This document shows, piece by piece, positions 1 to 9,036 of a stretch of 64,000 bases of DNA (the first letter of the stretch is position 1; every line of letters starts with the position of its first letter). The notes under the pieces were generated by a model that made no database searches, was not told the origin of the DNA, and worked only from the letters and a program-made list of their open reading frames with translations. The stretch comes from Actinacidiphila yeochonensis CN732 (GTDB lineage: Bacteria > Actinomycetota > Actinomycetes > Streptomycetales > Streptomycetaceae). The translations under genes and the position numbers were made by a program. The stretch covers positions 992,001 to 1,056,000 of the forward strand of contig NZ_JQNR01000003.1 in the NCBI RefSeq assembly GCF_000745345.1. Direction: 5' to 3'.

Positions 1-85
1 CGCACCCGCGCCGTGCCCCAGGGCCGGGCCTCCGCGCCGGGTCCCCGCCGGTCCGGGCCAGGGGCCGGGACCGGCGGAGCGCGGC

Positions 86-811
86 TCACAGCGGGGAGAC
101 CAGCAGTCCCCTTCCGGCCGAGGCGGCGCGCATCGCCACCGACCCGTACCCGGTGCGCAGCCGCAGCCACGCGCCGGCGGCCAGGACGACCACCGGCTCG
201 TCGGCCGCCTCACCTGAGCGCCGGGCCGGCAGGAAGCCGAGCGCGTGGGCCGCGTGCACGGCCCGCAGCGTCATGCCGACGCCGCCGCCGGGCAGCGACC
301 GCTGCCACAGCTCCTCGGCCAGGGCGTCGAACTCGGCCCGGCTGCGGCGCTCGGGTACCAGCGCCTCCGTCCGGGCGCGGAACTCCGCCACCACCCGCGC
401 CGCCACCTCGCGCACCGTGGCGGCGTCCAGCTCCGCGAGCCGGCGCCACCCGCCGCGCGGCGGCAGCACTCCGGCCCAGGCCGGACCGGTCACCGACGGC
501 GGCAGAGTGAACTCCCGCTCCTCGCGGGCGTCCACGGCGGCCGAGACGGCCTCCAGCAGCTGCCCGACCGAAACGGTCGCGTCCACGTCCGCGCGGAGCG
601 CCGACTCGGCCAGCGGCAGGCTCTTGACAGCGACGACCCCACCGAACGGCGGCTGGCCGAAGACGCCCAGCGCCGGATCGTCCACGGCCGAACGCAGCCG
701 CACCACCGCGGCCTTGTCCCACCGCACCAGCCGCCCGAGGAACGCGGCCAGATCCGCCTCGACGGCCGCGGCCCCGCCCGGCCCCGGCGCGAGGGCCAGC
801 CGCGCGCTCAC
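86..811 (-). CDS. Conserved hypothetical protein (241 aa)
   Basis: No domain is recognised. The GTG start overlaps the stop of the thioesterase gene upstream (GTGA, 4 bp), so it is the third cistron after ettA and the thioesterase. The in-frame extension further upstream is just the out-of-frame reading of the thioesterase gene, which is why the overlap start was chosen. The protein is soluble-looking, with no signal peptide and no clear membrane segment. It has an acidic, helical middle (EVAARVVAEFRARTEAL) and a C-terminal stretch rich in small and hydrophobic residues. Codon use is typical of the host. The function is unknown; membership of the ettA operon is the only clue. Confidence 0.75.
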   Translation of the reverse strand: MSARLALAPGPGGAAAVEADLAAFLGRLVRWDKAAVVRLRSAVDDPALGVFGQPPFGGVVAVKSLPLAESALRADVDATVSVGQLLEAVSAAVDAREEREFTLPPSVTGPAWAGVLPPRGGWRRLAELDAATVREVAARVVAEFRARTEALVPERRSRAEFDALAEELWQRSLPGGGVGMTLRAVHAAHALGFLPARRSGEAADEPVVVLAAGAWLRLRTGYGSVAMRAASAGRGLLVSPL

Positions 812-1230
812 GCGACCACGGTTCCGTCGTCCCGGTACCGCTCCAGGAACGCCTTCTCCTCCGCGGTGATCCGCCGCGGCCGCTCCTCGGCCAGGTTGTA
901 GGGCACGACGACCGTGGACGCGCGGGCGTACACCCGCTCGCCGTCCCGCACCTCGTACCGCAAGGTCATCGAGGCCGCGGTGATGTCGCTCACCCACGTC
1001 TCGATGGCCACCGGCGTGTGGCGGTGGACCAGCGGACGCAGGTAGTCGATCTCGTGGCGGGCCACCACGGACCCGCCGGAGAACGTCGCGCCTCCCTCCT
1101 GCGAGCCCAGGCGGAACATGAGGTCGATCCGCGCCTCCTCCAGGTACCGCAGGAAGGCGACGTTGTTGACGTGCCCGTAGGCGTCCATGTCCGCCCACCG
1201 CAGCGGGCAGGGGAAGACGTGCCGCGCCAT
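808..1230 (-). CDS. Acyl-CoA thioesterase, 4HBT hotdog family
   Basis: A 140-residue single hotdog-fold thioesterase that would hydrolyse acyl-CoA esters in the cytosol. The N-terminal motif RWADMDAYGHVNNVAFLRYL holds the D-x-x-GHVNN signature of the 4-hydroxybenzoyl-CoA thioesterase/FadM family, with the catalytic Asp in RWADMD. Length is normal for the family. The ATG at 1230 overlaps the ettA stop by one base (TGATG), so translation is probably coupled to ettA; the longer reading upstream would lie inside ettA and was rejected. The substrate cannot be read from sequence. Confidence 0.88.
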   Translation of the reverse strand: MARHVFPCPLRWADMDAYGHVNNVAFLRYLEEARIDLMFRLGSQEGGATFSGGSVVARHEIDYLRPLVHRHTPVAIETWVSDITAASMTLRYEVRDGERVYARASTVVVPYNLAEERPRRITAEEKAFLERYRDDGTVVA

Positions 1231-2894
1231 CAGCCGCGGGTCAGCTTCTTGTAGCTGGCGCGGTGCGGACGGGCCGCGTCCGGGCCGAGCCGCTCCACCT
1301 TGTTCTTCTCGTAGGACTCGAAGTTGCCCTCGAACCAGAACCACTTCGACTCACCCTCGTACGCGAGGATGTGCGTGGCCACCCGGTCCAGGAACCAGCG
1401 GTCGTGGGAGACGACCACGGCCGCGCCGGGGAACTCCAGCAGCGCGTTCTCCAGCGAGGAGAGCGTCTCGACGTCCAGGTCGTTGGTCGGCTCGTCCAGG
1501 AGCAGCAGGTTGCCGCCCTGCTTGAGGGTCAGCGCCAGGTTCAGCCGGTTGCGCTCACCGCCGGAGAGCACCCCGGCCGGCTTCTGCTGGTCCGGGCCCT
1601 TGAAGCCGAACGCGGACACGTACGCCCGCGACGGCATCTCCACCTGGCCCACGTTGATGTAGTCCAGGCCGTCGGAGACGACCTCCCACAGCGTCTTCTT
1701 CGGGTCGATGTTGGCACGGCCCTGGTCGACGTAGGAGACCTTCACCGTCTCACCGACCTTGATGCTGCCGGAGTCGGGCTCCTCGAAGCCCTGCAGCATC
1801 TTGAACAGCGTGGTCTTGCCCGCGCCGTTCGGGCCGATGACGCCCACGATGCCGTTGCGCGGCAGGGTGAACGACAGGCCGTCGATCAGCACCTTCTCGC
1901 CGAACGCCTTGTGCAGGTCGTCGACCTCGATGACGACCGAGCCCAGCCGCGGGCCCGGCGGGATCTGGATCTCCTCGAAGTCCAGCTTCCGCATCTTGTC
2001 CGCCTCGGCCGCCATCTCCTCATAGCGGGCCAGTCGCGCCTTGGACTTCGCCTGCCGGCCCTTGGCGTTGGAGCGGACCCACTCCAGCTCCTCCTTCAGC
2101 CGCTTCTGGCGCTTGGCGTCCTTCGCGCCCTCGACCTTGAGCCTGGACGCCTTGTTCTCCAGGTAGGTCGAGTAGTTGCCCTCGTAGGGCAGCGCGCGGC
2201 CGCGGTCCAGCTCCAGGATCCACTGCGCCACGTTGTCCAGGAAGTACCGGTCGTGGGTGACGGCGACGACGGTGCCCGGGTACTTCGCCAGGTGCTGCTC
2301 CAGCCACTGCACGGACTCCGCGTCCAGGTGGTTGGTCGGCTCGTCCAGCAGCAGGAGGTCGGGGGCCTCCAGCAGCAGCTTGCAGAGCGCCACCCGGCGC
2401 TTCTCGCCGCCGGAGAGGTTGGTGACCGGCCAGTCGCCAGGCGGGCAGCCCAGCGCGTCCATCGCCTGCTCCAGCTGGGCGTCCAGATCCCAGGCGTCGG
2501 CGTGGTCCAGCTGCTCCTGGAGCTTGCCCATCTCGTCCAGCAGCGCGTCGGAGTAGTCCGTGGCCATCTGCTCGGCGATCTCGTTGAAGCGGTCCAGCTT
2601 CGCCTTGGTCTCCGCGACGCCGTCCTGGACGTTCTCCAGCACCGTCTTGGACTCGTCCAGCGGCGGCTCCTGGAGGAGCATCCCCACGGTGTACCCGGGG
2701 CTCAGGAACGCGTCGCCGTTCGAGGGCTGCTCCAGCCCGGCCATGATCTTCAGCACGGTGGACTTACCGGCACCGTTCGGCCCGACCACACCGATCTTCG
2801 CTCCCGGCAGGAAGCTCAGCGTCACGTCATCCAGGATGACCTTGTCGCCGTGCGCCTTGCGCGTTTTGCGCATCGTGTAGATGTACTCAGCCAA
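1230..2894 (-). CDS. ettA: Energy-dependent translational throttle protein EttA (ABC-F)
   Basis: An ABC-F ATPase of 554 residues that binds the ribosomal E site and gates the first elongation steps according to ATP/ADP. It has two soluble nucleotide-binding domains and no membrane segments. NBD1 carries Walker A GPNGAGKS near residues 38-45, signature LSGGEKRR and Walker B LLLLDEPTNHLD. NBD2 carries GPNGAGKT, LSGGERNR and LLLLDEPTNDLD. The charged linker between them contains the KSKARLARYEEM segment expected of EttA. The start is TTG (LAEYIYTM), matching the conserved N terminus of the family; the ORF continues 21 codons further upstream without homology. It is the first gene of a three-gene minus-strand operon. 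Confidence 0.95.
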   Translation of the reverse strand: MAEYIYTMRKTRKAHGDKVILDDVTLSFLPGAKIGVVGPNGAGKSTVLKIMAGLEQPSNGDAFLSPGYTVGMLLQEPPLDESKTVLENVQDGVAETKAKLDRFNEIAEQMATDYSDALLDEMGKLQEQLDHADAWDLDAQLEQAMDALGCPPGDWPVTNLSGGEKRRVALCKLLLEAPDLLLLDEPTNHLDAESVQWLEQHLAKYPGTVVAVTHDRYFLDNVAQWILELDRGRALPYEGNYSTYLENKASRLKVEGAKDAKRQKRLKEELEWVRSNAKGRQAKSKARLARYEEMAAEADKMRKLDFEEIQIPPGPRLGSVVIEVDDLHKAFGEKVLIDGLSFTLPRNGIVGVIGPNGAGKTTLFKMLQGFEEPDSGSIKVGETVKVSYVDQGRANIDPKKTLWEVVSDGLDYINVGQVEMPSRAYVSAFGFKGPDQQKPAGVLSGGERNRLNLALTLKQGGNLLLLDEPTNDLDVETLSSLENALLEFPGAAVVVSHDRWFLDRVATHILAYEGESKWFWFEGNFESYEKNKVERLGPDAARPHRASYKKLTRG

Positions 2895-3483
2895 GAGAAA
2901 CCGTCCGGCAATCGAGATGGGCCATTGTGCGGCTCCGCCGCGTGAGGGCAGATACACCCCATCTTGCCAGCCGTCCAGCCCCGGGGGCGAACGGGTAGGT
3001 CGGCCGCTTCTCCCCCTTTCGCCGACGCGCGGCCGAACGGCTCGGCGCCCTCGGTCGTCTGTCCAATAGGTCCTCCTTGATCAACACGTCACACGCCACC
3101 GCGCCTGCACACCACCACGTGTGCACGCCACCCACGCCTGCACACCACCACGCATGCATGCCTGCACGTCTGCACGCCTGCACGCCTGCACGCCTGCACG
3201 CGAGACCAGCACGTCACGGCCGCGGGAGACGGCCCCGGGTCGGCCCGCCTGGCCCGGATCGTGTCGTCGGACGACGCCACCACGTCCTCGGTGCGGCCCA
3301 CGTCGCCCAAGGCCTGCCGCGCCCCGGCCGCCGGAGCCGACGCCGAGGCCCGCACGAAGCAACCGTGGTGCAAGCCAGGCTGGGCGGGTTGGGCGGGTCG
3401 GCGCGAGGGGGCTCGGGCGCCGACCTCCGGAACCGGACCGCGGGCGGCCGGGCACCCATATGCCCGCGGCGGCGGGGCACGGG
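2895..3483. other. Intergenic region upstream of ettA
   Basis: 589 bp with no supportable gene. It should hold the ettA promoter and the 3' end of the ssb transcript. On the minus strand, 3205-3373 has good third-position G/C and could be a decayed coding fragment, but it has no start, no ribosome site and no recognisable family. The 8-bp tandem repeat at 3161-3200 lies here. Confidence 0.4.
3161..3200. repeat. 8-bp tandem repeat, five copies
   Basis: Five head-to-tail copies of YCTGCACG (CCTGCACG four times, TCTGCACG once). Looser CTGCAC and CACCAC copies continue about 80 bp to the left. The unit length is not a multiple of three and the array is intergenic, so slippage here would not be selected against. 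No function is assigned. Confidence 0.85.
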
Positions 3484-3894
3484 TCAGGTGACCGCGGCCG
3501 GAGCGGCCGGCGGGCGCAGGACGGCCGCAGCGGAGGAGGAAGAGCGGTTGAACCGGGCCACACCCCGGGCCAGGTCATGACCCACGGCCACCGCCTCCAG
3601 CTCGGCCGAGACGTAGCGCTTTCCGTCCTTCTCCTCCTGCCGGATTCTCAGCCGTCCCTGAACCACCAGCGGTTCGCCGAGGCCCACGGACTCCTTCACG
3701 TTCGTGCCGAGATTCCGCCAGGCGCTCACCGTGTAGAAGCTCGTCGGGCCGTCCGTCCACGCGCCGCGCTCGGAGTCGTACCGGCGGGTGGTCGTGGCCA
3801 GCCGGAAGCGGGTGAGGGCGGCGCCCGACGGCGTCACCCGGCACTCGGGCTCGGTGGCGACGTTTCCGACGACGGTGACCAGGGTCTCGTTCAT
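3484..3894 (-). CDS. ssb: Single-stranded DNA-binding protein (SsbB-like, no acidic tail)
   Basis: A 136-residue OB-fold SSB. It starts MNETLVTVVGNVATEPECR and shows the family core RFRLATTTRR, TSFYTVSAWRNLG and GEPLVVQGRLRI. Canonical SSBs end in an acidic DDDIPF-type tip that recruits repair and replication proteins. This one ends RPPAAPAAVT, with no acidic tip, which matches the tail-less paralogue SsbB described in S. coelicolor with a role in chromosome segregation during sporulation. The ATG at 3894 has a strong AAGGAGAG site; in-frame sequence further upstream is not SSB-like. It lies downstream of the dynA-dynB pair behind a strong hairpin. That it is sporulation-specific is inference from family and neighbours. 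Confidence 0.92.
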   Translation of the reverse strand: MNETLVTVVGNVATEPECRVTPSGAALTRFRLATTTRRYDSERGAWTDGPTSFYTVSAWRNLGTNVKESVGLGEPLVVQGRLRIRQEEKDGKRYVSAELEAVAVGHDLARGVARFNRSSSSAAAVLRPPAAPAAVT

Positions 3895-4072
3895 GGCACT
3901 CTCCTTGTCCTTCCGCGCCGGCTCGCGTCTCCCGCTCCCCGGCGCTGTCCGGTGCCCGTGTCCTCCGGCGGGCCCCTCGCGCTCCCCTGTGGAACGCGAC
4001 AAGGACATCGTGCTCGAATTCCGACTCTTCCAAATCAACTGCCGCGAATCTGTGGAAAACCTTCTGAATGTT

Positions 4073-4108
4073 GATAACTCCGTCACTCGTGTGAGTGACG
4101 GAGTTATC
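4073..4108 (-). terminator. Strong hairpin between dynB and ssb
   Basis: A perfect 16-bp inverted repeat (GATAACTCCGTCACTC and its complement) with a 4-nt loop. It lies 132 bp beyond the dynB stop and 178 bp before the ssb start. No T-tract follows on the minus strand, which is usual for Streptomyces terminators. It probably ends the dynAB transcript. It could instead be an operator for ssb. Confidence 0.75.
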
Positions 4109-4152
4109 CGGCCCGCGCGTTCATGACCTTCCAGCGCCCCTCCAGCAGCCCA

Positions 4153-4210
4153 ACAGCCCTGACAGCCCTGACAGCCCTGACCGAGCGGGCTGAGCGGGCT
4201 GAGCGGGCTG
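4153..4210. repeat. Two adjacent 9-bp tandem repeats, mutually complementary
   Basis: ACAGCCCTG occurs three times (4153-4179), then AGCGGGCTG three times (4184-4210). CAGCCC of the first array pairs with GGGCTG of the second, so the pair can fold as an extended imperfect hairpin just past the dynB stop. The rest of the 346-bp gap between ssb and dynB holds only the hairpin at 4073-4108 and the likely ssb promoter. Confidence 0.8.
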
Positions 4211-4240
4211 AGCTGAACCGGCCCGGAACCCCGCGACGCC

Positions 4241-6526
4241 CTACCGCACCCCCACCGGTCGGAGCCGCGAGGTGCTGGGCACAGGTGCGGCACCGGCGAC
4301 GACCGCGTACTGCTCGCGTACCTCCCGGTACCGCATCAGCTCGGCCGCGACCGGTTCCAGGACCCCGGCCCGGCCGCAGTCGGCCGCCGCGTCCCGCAGC
4401 CGGCGCTCGGCGGCCTGGCCGTAGCGTCTGGCGGGCCCGCGGGCCGCGAACCGGCAGGCCGCGGCGACCACCGGACCCCCGAGCCCGCCCAGCACGGCCG
4501 TCGCCAGCGGCGGCCACCACGGCAGGGCCAGCGAGCCCTCCGCCACCGCGGCGAGGCAGACCACGCCGGCCAGCACGAGAGCCAGCAGCAACCACTGGAC
4601 CGCCGCCGCCACCGACCACCAGCCCGGCCGCTCGGGCTGTCCCGGGCGCGCGCGCAGCGCCACCGTGTCCAGTGCCTCGGGCAGCGAACCGCCGCCGCGC
4701 CGGGCGGCGTCGCCCACCGCCCGCGACCACGGCTCCGGCAGCCCGCGTGCGGCGTCGACGGCGAGCCCCCGCACGGCTTCCTCGACCACTGGACGGGACG
4801 CGGCGGGGCCCGACCCGCGGGGGGCCGGGAGCGCGCCGGCCGCGCCCACACCTCCTGCCGCGGCTCCGGCGCCGCGCTTCGGCGCCCTGTCCGCTGTCCC
4901 GGGCCCGCCCCCGGAGGTCCCGTGGTTCCGGCCGGGCGCGGCCGGGGCCACAGGACGCACGGTGCGGCCGTCCCGTGTCCACCGTTCGGGGGACATCGGG
5001 CGGGCGGGCGCGGAACGGGAACAGCCGTACCCGGGGGTGCGTCCTGCCATCAGGCGGCTCCACGGCGTGCCGCAGGCGTCCCACGCGGCCCGCCCCCAGT
5101 CGCGCTCCGCCGCCTGGCCCACGGCTGTCGCGCCCACGGCGTCCGCGAGCCGGTCCAGGAAGTCCTCGCGGGCCTCGTCGGTGAGCCCCGCCCAGCCCTC
5201 GCCGACGTACAGGGGGTGCAGGTCGTGCGCGGCGCTGTCCAGGTCGGCTGCCAGCCGCTGCCCGGCGGCCGCGCGCTCGCCGGTGATCTGGGCGAGGACG
5301 GCCCGCAGGTCCGCGAGCCCCTGCCCGGTCGCGGCCGACGCCGACAGGACGATCGCCCCCGCCTCGCCGTGCTCCCCGACCGCCAGGCCGTCCTCGTCCA
5401 GCAGCCGCCGCAGGTCGTCCAGGACGAGGTCGGAGGAGTCCCCCGGCAACCGGTCCACCTGGTTGAGGACGAGGACGGTCACGTCGGCGTGCCCTGCCAG
5501 CGGCCGAAGGTAGCGCTCGTGGAGTGCGGCGTCCCCGTACTTCTCCGGGTCCAGCACCCATACGACGACGTCGACGAGCCGCAGCAGCCGGTCCACCTGC
5601 TCCCGGTGCTCGCCCACGGCGGAGTCGTGGTCGGGCAGGTCGATGAGGACCAGCCCCTCCAGGCCCGTCTCGTCCTCCACCGCGTGCCCGCCGTACGCCC
5701 CAAGCGCGGCAGCGGCCGTGTCCGTGGCCGCTCCCGCCGCCCGGTGCTCGCCACCCCCGTCCGCGCTCGCCGCCCCCGAACGCGCTGACAGCCCCGAGTG
5801 CCCCGACTGCGCGGACGGCACCGCCCAGGCGTCCTCGGCCGCAGCCGGGGGCACGCGGTCCTCCGCCCGGTCGTCGGCCGGACCGCAGCCGGCCCCGGCA
5901 GCCCGGCCATCGCCACAAGGCTGACCGAGCCGACACGACTGACATGACTGACACGGCTGACACGGCTGGCCGAGGAGGGGCTCAGGTTGCCCTGGAAACT
6001 CGGCCGACGGGTCCTGCCCCTCACCCGGCGCGGCCCGCGGACCCGGTGGCGGCGGTACCTCGGACCGGCCCGCCTGCGCGGGCAGCGCGGCCGGCGGCAG
6101 GGCCGGTGCCGCGAGCAGCCCGTGCCGCGCGTAGCGGTCCTGGGGAGCGATCCCCAGCCGGTCCAGCAGCCCCGCCGCCCGCTCGGGCTGCCAGGCGCAG
6201 GAGACGGGCCGCGCGGTGGTCGGCCGCCGCACGCCGGTGGCGGACAGCTCCTTCCCGGCCAGCGCGTTGAAGAGCGTGGACTTGCCGCTGCCGGTGGCCC
6301 CGGCGAGCGCCACCACGGTGTGGTCGAGCGAGAGCCTGCGCCGCTCGGCGATCCGGGCCAGCAGCTCGGTGCTGTCGGCGAGGTCCTCCGGGCTGATCCG
6401 GGCCCGGGACAGACCGAGCAGTTCCCCGAGCGCGTCGACCCGCATGGTCAGCGGGTCCCCGTCGCGCGGTCCGGCCGAGGGGTCCTGGGGGTCCCGTGCC
6501 GAGGGGCTGGCGGCCACCGCGGTCAC
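4241..6526 (-). CDS. dynB: Membrane-anchored dynamin-like GTPase (DynB-like)
   Basis: A 761-residue GTPase. The P-loop [10 protein letters not shown] is at about residues 75-84, switch II is DLPDHDS and the base-recognition motif is NQVD. Two adjacent hydrophobic segments ([18 protein letters not shown] and the [17 protein letters not shown] region, about residues 640-680) would form a membrane hairpin near the C terminus. The architecture and the overlap with a second GTPase gene match the DynA-DynB pair that stabilises FtsZ rings in Streptomyces sporulation septa, where DynB is the membrane partner. The start is GTG overlapping the dynA stop (GTGA). Unusual: a long Pro/Ala-rich insertion sits between P-loop and switch II, with a Cys-rich repeat ([16 protein letters not shown]) around residues 190-205. 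The DynB name rests on architecture, not on an alignment. Confidence 0.78.
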   Translation of the reverse strand: MTAVAASPSARDPQDPSAGPRDGDPLTMRVDALGELLGLSRARISPEDLADSTELLARIAERRRLSLDHTVVALAGATGSGKSTLFNALAGKELSATGVRRPTTARPVSCAWQPERAAGLLDRLGIAPQDRYARHGLLAAPALPPAALPAQAGRSEVPPPPGPRAAPGEGQDPSAEFPGQPEPLLGQPCQPCQSCQSCRLGQPCGDGRAAGAGCGPADDRAEDRVPPAAAEDAWAVPSAQSGHSGLSARSGAASADGGGEHRAAGAATDTAAAALGAYGGHAVEDETGLEGLVLIDLPDHDSAVGEHREQVDRLLRLVDVVVWVLDPEKYGDAALHERYLRPLAGHADVTVLVLNQVDRLPGDSSDLVLDDLRRLLDEDGLAVGEHGEAGAIVLSASAATGQGLADLRAVLAQITGERAAAGQRLAADLDSAAHDLHPLYVGEGWAGLTDEAREDFLDRLADAVGATAVGQAAERDWGRAAWDACGTPWSRLMAGRTPGYGCSRSAPARPMSPERWTRDGRTVRPVAPAAPGRNHGTSGGGPGTADRAPKRGAGAAAGGVGAAGALPAPRGSGPAASRPVVEEAVRGLAVDAARGLPEPWSRAVGDAARRGGGSLPEALDTVALRARPGQPERPGWWSVAAAVQWLLLALVLAGVVCLAAVAEGSLALPWWPPLATAVLGGLGGPVVAAACRFAARGPARRYGQAAERRLRDAAADCGRAGVLEPVAAELMRYREVREQYAVVAGAAPVPSTSRLRPVGVR

Positions 6527-8178
6527 CTCTCCTTCTGCAGTACGGACAGTGCGGCGATCAGGGCGGCCTGCTGGCCTGAGGTGACGTCGTACCCGTCGAC
6601 CGGCGCCAGGCGCCGCTCGCGTTCGCGCGCGAGCAGTTCGTGGACCACGTCGTCCAGCCGGCTCCGGGCGGTGTCGCGCAGTCGCACCGCGGCCTTGGCG
6701 CCGAGGGTCTCGGCGAGCCGCTCGCCGGCCGGGCGTCCGGCCCGCCCGCCGAGCAGCACGGTGGCCAGCAGGGCGGCGACGTCAGCGGGGTCGGCCGCCG
6801 GGCGGTCCGCTGCCCGGGCGGCGCGGACCTCGGCATGGGCGAGGTCGGCCAGCCCGCGGCGCCACCGCCGTACGCCCTTGTCGATCCGCGCCGCCAGGGC
6901 CACCCGCTCGCGGTCGGGGCGGGCCCCGGGTTCGTCGAGGAGGGCCCGCCCGGCGGGATCCCGGCGCCAGGCTTCGGCCATCCGGTCGTCCGCCGCGTCG
7001 GTCTCGGTCCGCAGCAGCGCGGCCAGCTCCTCGGCGAGGGCGTGGTGGAGGGTGTCGGGGCCGCAGGCGGGGTAGCTCTCCCAGTGCGCCAGAGCCTCGC
7101 CGGCCAGCGGCGCGCCCGCCGCCACGGCGTCGCGGGTGCGGGCGACGGCCTCCCCGTAGGCGTCCTCCGCGGTCCGGGCCAGCCGCTGGGCGGCGGCGTG
7201 CTGGGCGGCGGAGGCGGAGGCGAGCGCGGGCAGCCGCACGCTGAGGGAGTCGAGGGTGCCGACGGCGGTGCGGCGGGCCGCGAGCTGGCGGGCCGCCGGG
7301 TCCTCGGCGCAGTGGATCAGCCAGGCGCGCAGGCTCGCCACCGTGGTCTGCGGCAGCAGGCCCGCCCCGGCGGCGGACTCCGGGAGTTCGGGCACCGTGA
7401 AGCGGGGCACGTCGCCGAGGCCGGAGCGGGCCAGCAGCGCCGCGTAGTGCCGGCCGACCTCCTCGGCGAGCTGGTGCGGGACCCGGTCGAGCACCGTGGC
7501 GAGGGTGACGTCGTACTCCTTGGCGGCGCGCAGCAGGTGCCAGGGCAGGGCGTCGGCGTAGCGGGCGGAGGTGGTGACGAGAATCCAGATGTCGGCCGCG
7601 CAGATGAGTTCGGCGGCCAGGTCGCGGTTCCCCGCGACGAGCGAGTCGACGTCGGGCGCGTCAAGGAGGGCGAGGCCGCGCGGCAGGGAGTCGTCGGCCT
7701 CCAGGCGCAGTTCGGCCCGGTCCGGGGGCCGCCGGTCGGAGCCCCGCCGGTCGAGGTCGGCCCGGTCGGTGCCGTCCTCGTCGGCTCGGGAGCGCTGCCG
7801 TACCGACCAGGTACGCGTCAGCCGGGGCAGGACGCGCGGGTCGGCGAACCAGGCGCGGTCCTCGGGATGGCAGACCAGCACCGGCACCCGGGTGGTCGGC
7901 CGCAGCACCCCGGACTGGCTGATCCGGCGGCCGACCAGGGAGTTGACCAGCGTGGACTTGCCCGCCCCGGTGGAACCGCCGACCACGGCCAGCAGCGGTG
8001 CCTCCGGTGCCCTGAGCCGGGGGACGAGGTAGTCGTCGAGCTGGGCAATGAGCTCCTGCCGCGTGCGGCGGGCCCGCACGGCTCCGGGGAGCGGGAAGGG
8101 GAAGCGTGCCGCATCGACTCGCTCACGCAGTGCGGACAGCGCGTCGAGCAGTTCGGGCCGGACGTCCAGGATCACCAC
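6523..8178 (-). CDS. dynA: Dynamin-like GTPase (DynA-like)
   Basis: A 551-residue GTPase with P-loop GGSTGAGKS (residues 67-75), the RPTT switch I motif shared with its neighbour, switch II region [12 protein letters not shown], and a long helical C-terminal half rich in Ala and Arg. No membrane segment is seen. The GTG-GTG start ([20 protein letters not shown]) was chosen because homologues begin with this sequence; an ATG at 8196 and an ORF extension to 8301 are possible but lack a ribosome site. It overlaps dynB by 4 bp, so the two are co-translated. The likely role is FtsZ-ring stabilisation during sporulation septation together with the membrane-bound partner (family knowledge plus context). 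Confidence 0.8.
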   Translation of the reverse strand: MVILDVRPELLDALSALRERVDAARFPFPLPGAVRARRTRQELIAQLDDYLVPRLRAPEAPLLAVVGGSTGAGKSTLVNSLVGRRISQSGVLRPTTRVPVLVCHPEDRAWFADPRVLPRLTRTWSVRQRSRADEDGTDRADLDRRGSDRRPPDRAELRLEADDSLPRGLALLDAPDVDSLVAGNRDLAAELICAADIWILVTTSARYADALPWHLLRAAKEYDVTLATVLDRVPHQLAEEVGRHYAALLARSGLGDVPRFTVPELPESAAGAGLLPQTTVASLRAWLIHCAEDPAARQLAARRTAVGTLDSLSVRLPALASASAAQHAAAQRLARTAEDAYGEAVARTRDAVAAGAPLAGEALAHWESYPACGPDTLHHALAEELAALLRTETDAADDRMAEAWRRDPAGRALLDEPGARPDRERVALAARIDKGVRRWRRGLADLAHAEVRAARAADRPAADPADVAALLATVLLGGRAGRPAGERLAETLGAKAAVRLRDTARSRLDDVVHELLARERERRLAPVDGYDVTSGQQAALIAALSVLQKER

Positions 8179-8507
8179 AATGGCAGAATGCCCCATATAC
8201 GGGCGATTTCGAAGTCTATTCGCACCGATTTGCCCGATTCGGACCGAGACGGGTCCACCTGGGGCGTACGGGATGCGAGGGGCAGAATGAGCCAACGGCA
8301 TAACGACTGCACAACAGCCGCATCTCGAGCCGCCAAAAGCGATGCGCCTCGCGCGGCGGCCTGGGATTATCGGACCGCTTCACCGAACCTCCACAACATG
8401 TCACACGGGTGAAGCGCCCGGCAGCAGGCATACGGCGCCCTATCCTTGACCGCGGTACGAGGCCAGGGAACGACCAAGGGGCGGAAGTCAGCCACGGCCA
8501 CTGTCCG
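8179..8507. promoter_or_regulatory. Promoter region between dynA and tRNA-Arg
   Basis: 329 bp separating the leftward dynA gene from the rightward tRNA. It is less G+C-rich than its surroundings. It contains GATTTGCCCGATTCGG (8227-8242), 49 bp upstream of dynA; the same 16-mer with one substitution lies upstream of the sigma factor gene at 35054-35069. A TTGACC hexamer at 8446-8451 is a possible -35 for the tRNA. No coding signal. Confidence 0.4.
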
Positions 8508-8580
8508 GCCCCCGTAGCTCAGTGGATAGAGCAGGTGCCTTCTAAGCACTTGGCCGCAGGTTCGAGTCCTGCCGGGGGCA
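8508..8580 (+). tRNA. tRNA-Arg (anticodon TCT)
   Basis: 73 nt folding as a full cloverleaf. The acceptor arm is GCCCCCG paired with CGGGGGC, plus discriminator A. The D arm is GCTC/GAGC. The anticodon arm is GGTGC/GCACT with loop CTTCTAA, giving anticodon TCT. The T arm is GCAGG-TTCGAGT-CCTGC. No CCA is encoded. The opposite strand yields the familiar spurious peptide RQDSNLRPSA, a tell-tale of antisense tRNA translation. Confidence 0.96.
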
Positions 8581-9036
8581 CACAGAACACACTCTTGACA
8601 GGGTGCTGTTTACACAGGTCAGACGGCACGTCGCGGAAGTCTCCCGCGACTCCGGAATCCCTCCTCCGTAGCGCGGCGGTCCGGCTGGCGCCATGGGGGA
8701 AGGGCCTCCTCCGGGTGCCCGTGCCCCATACGTCCCACTAAACGAATGGTGGACCGGGGCCCCGTTCCCGTCCGCGCAGACGAGCCGGGACGACTCCGGG
8801 CTTCCGGGCCGCACCCGATGGCTCGCCGCGGCGCCGGCCATAGCCCTCCTCGACGACCGGCGCGAGCCGCTGCGAGCCGGTACGCCGCCGCGCGGCATAC
8901 GTCCCGCGCCCCGCGCCCGGCCTCCACTGACGGGCCGGGGCCCTGCTGCGCCGCGCGGTGTGCGCGGCGGTCCTCGTGTCGTAACGGTTCGGGGACACCG
9001 GCCCGGCGGCAGCCGGGGGTGGGTTAGGACCTGGTC
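8581..9036. other. Intergenic region after tRNA-Arg
   Basis: 456 bp with no supportable gene. Open frames on both strands are composition artefacts. It should hold the promoter for the pentapeptide-repeat gene. No second copy of the tRNA 3' end (which would mark an integrated element) was noticed here. Confidence 0.4.
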
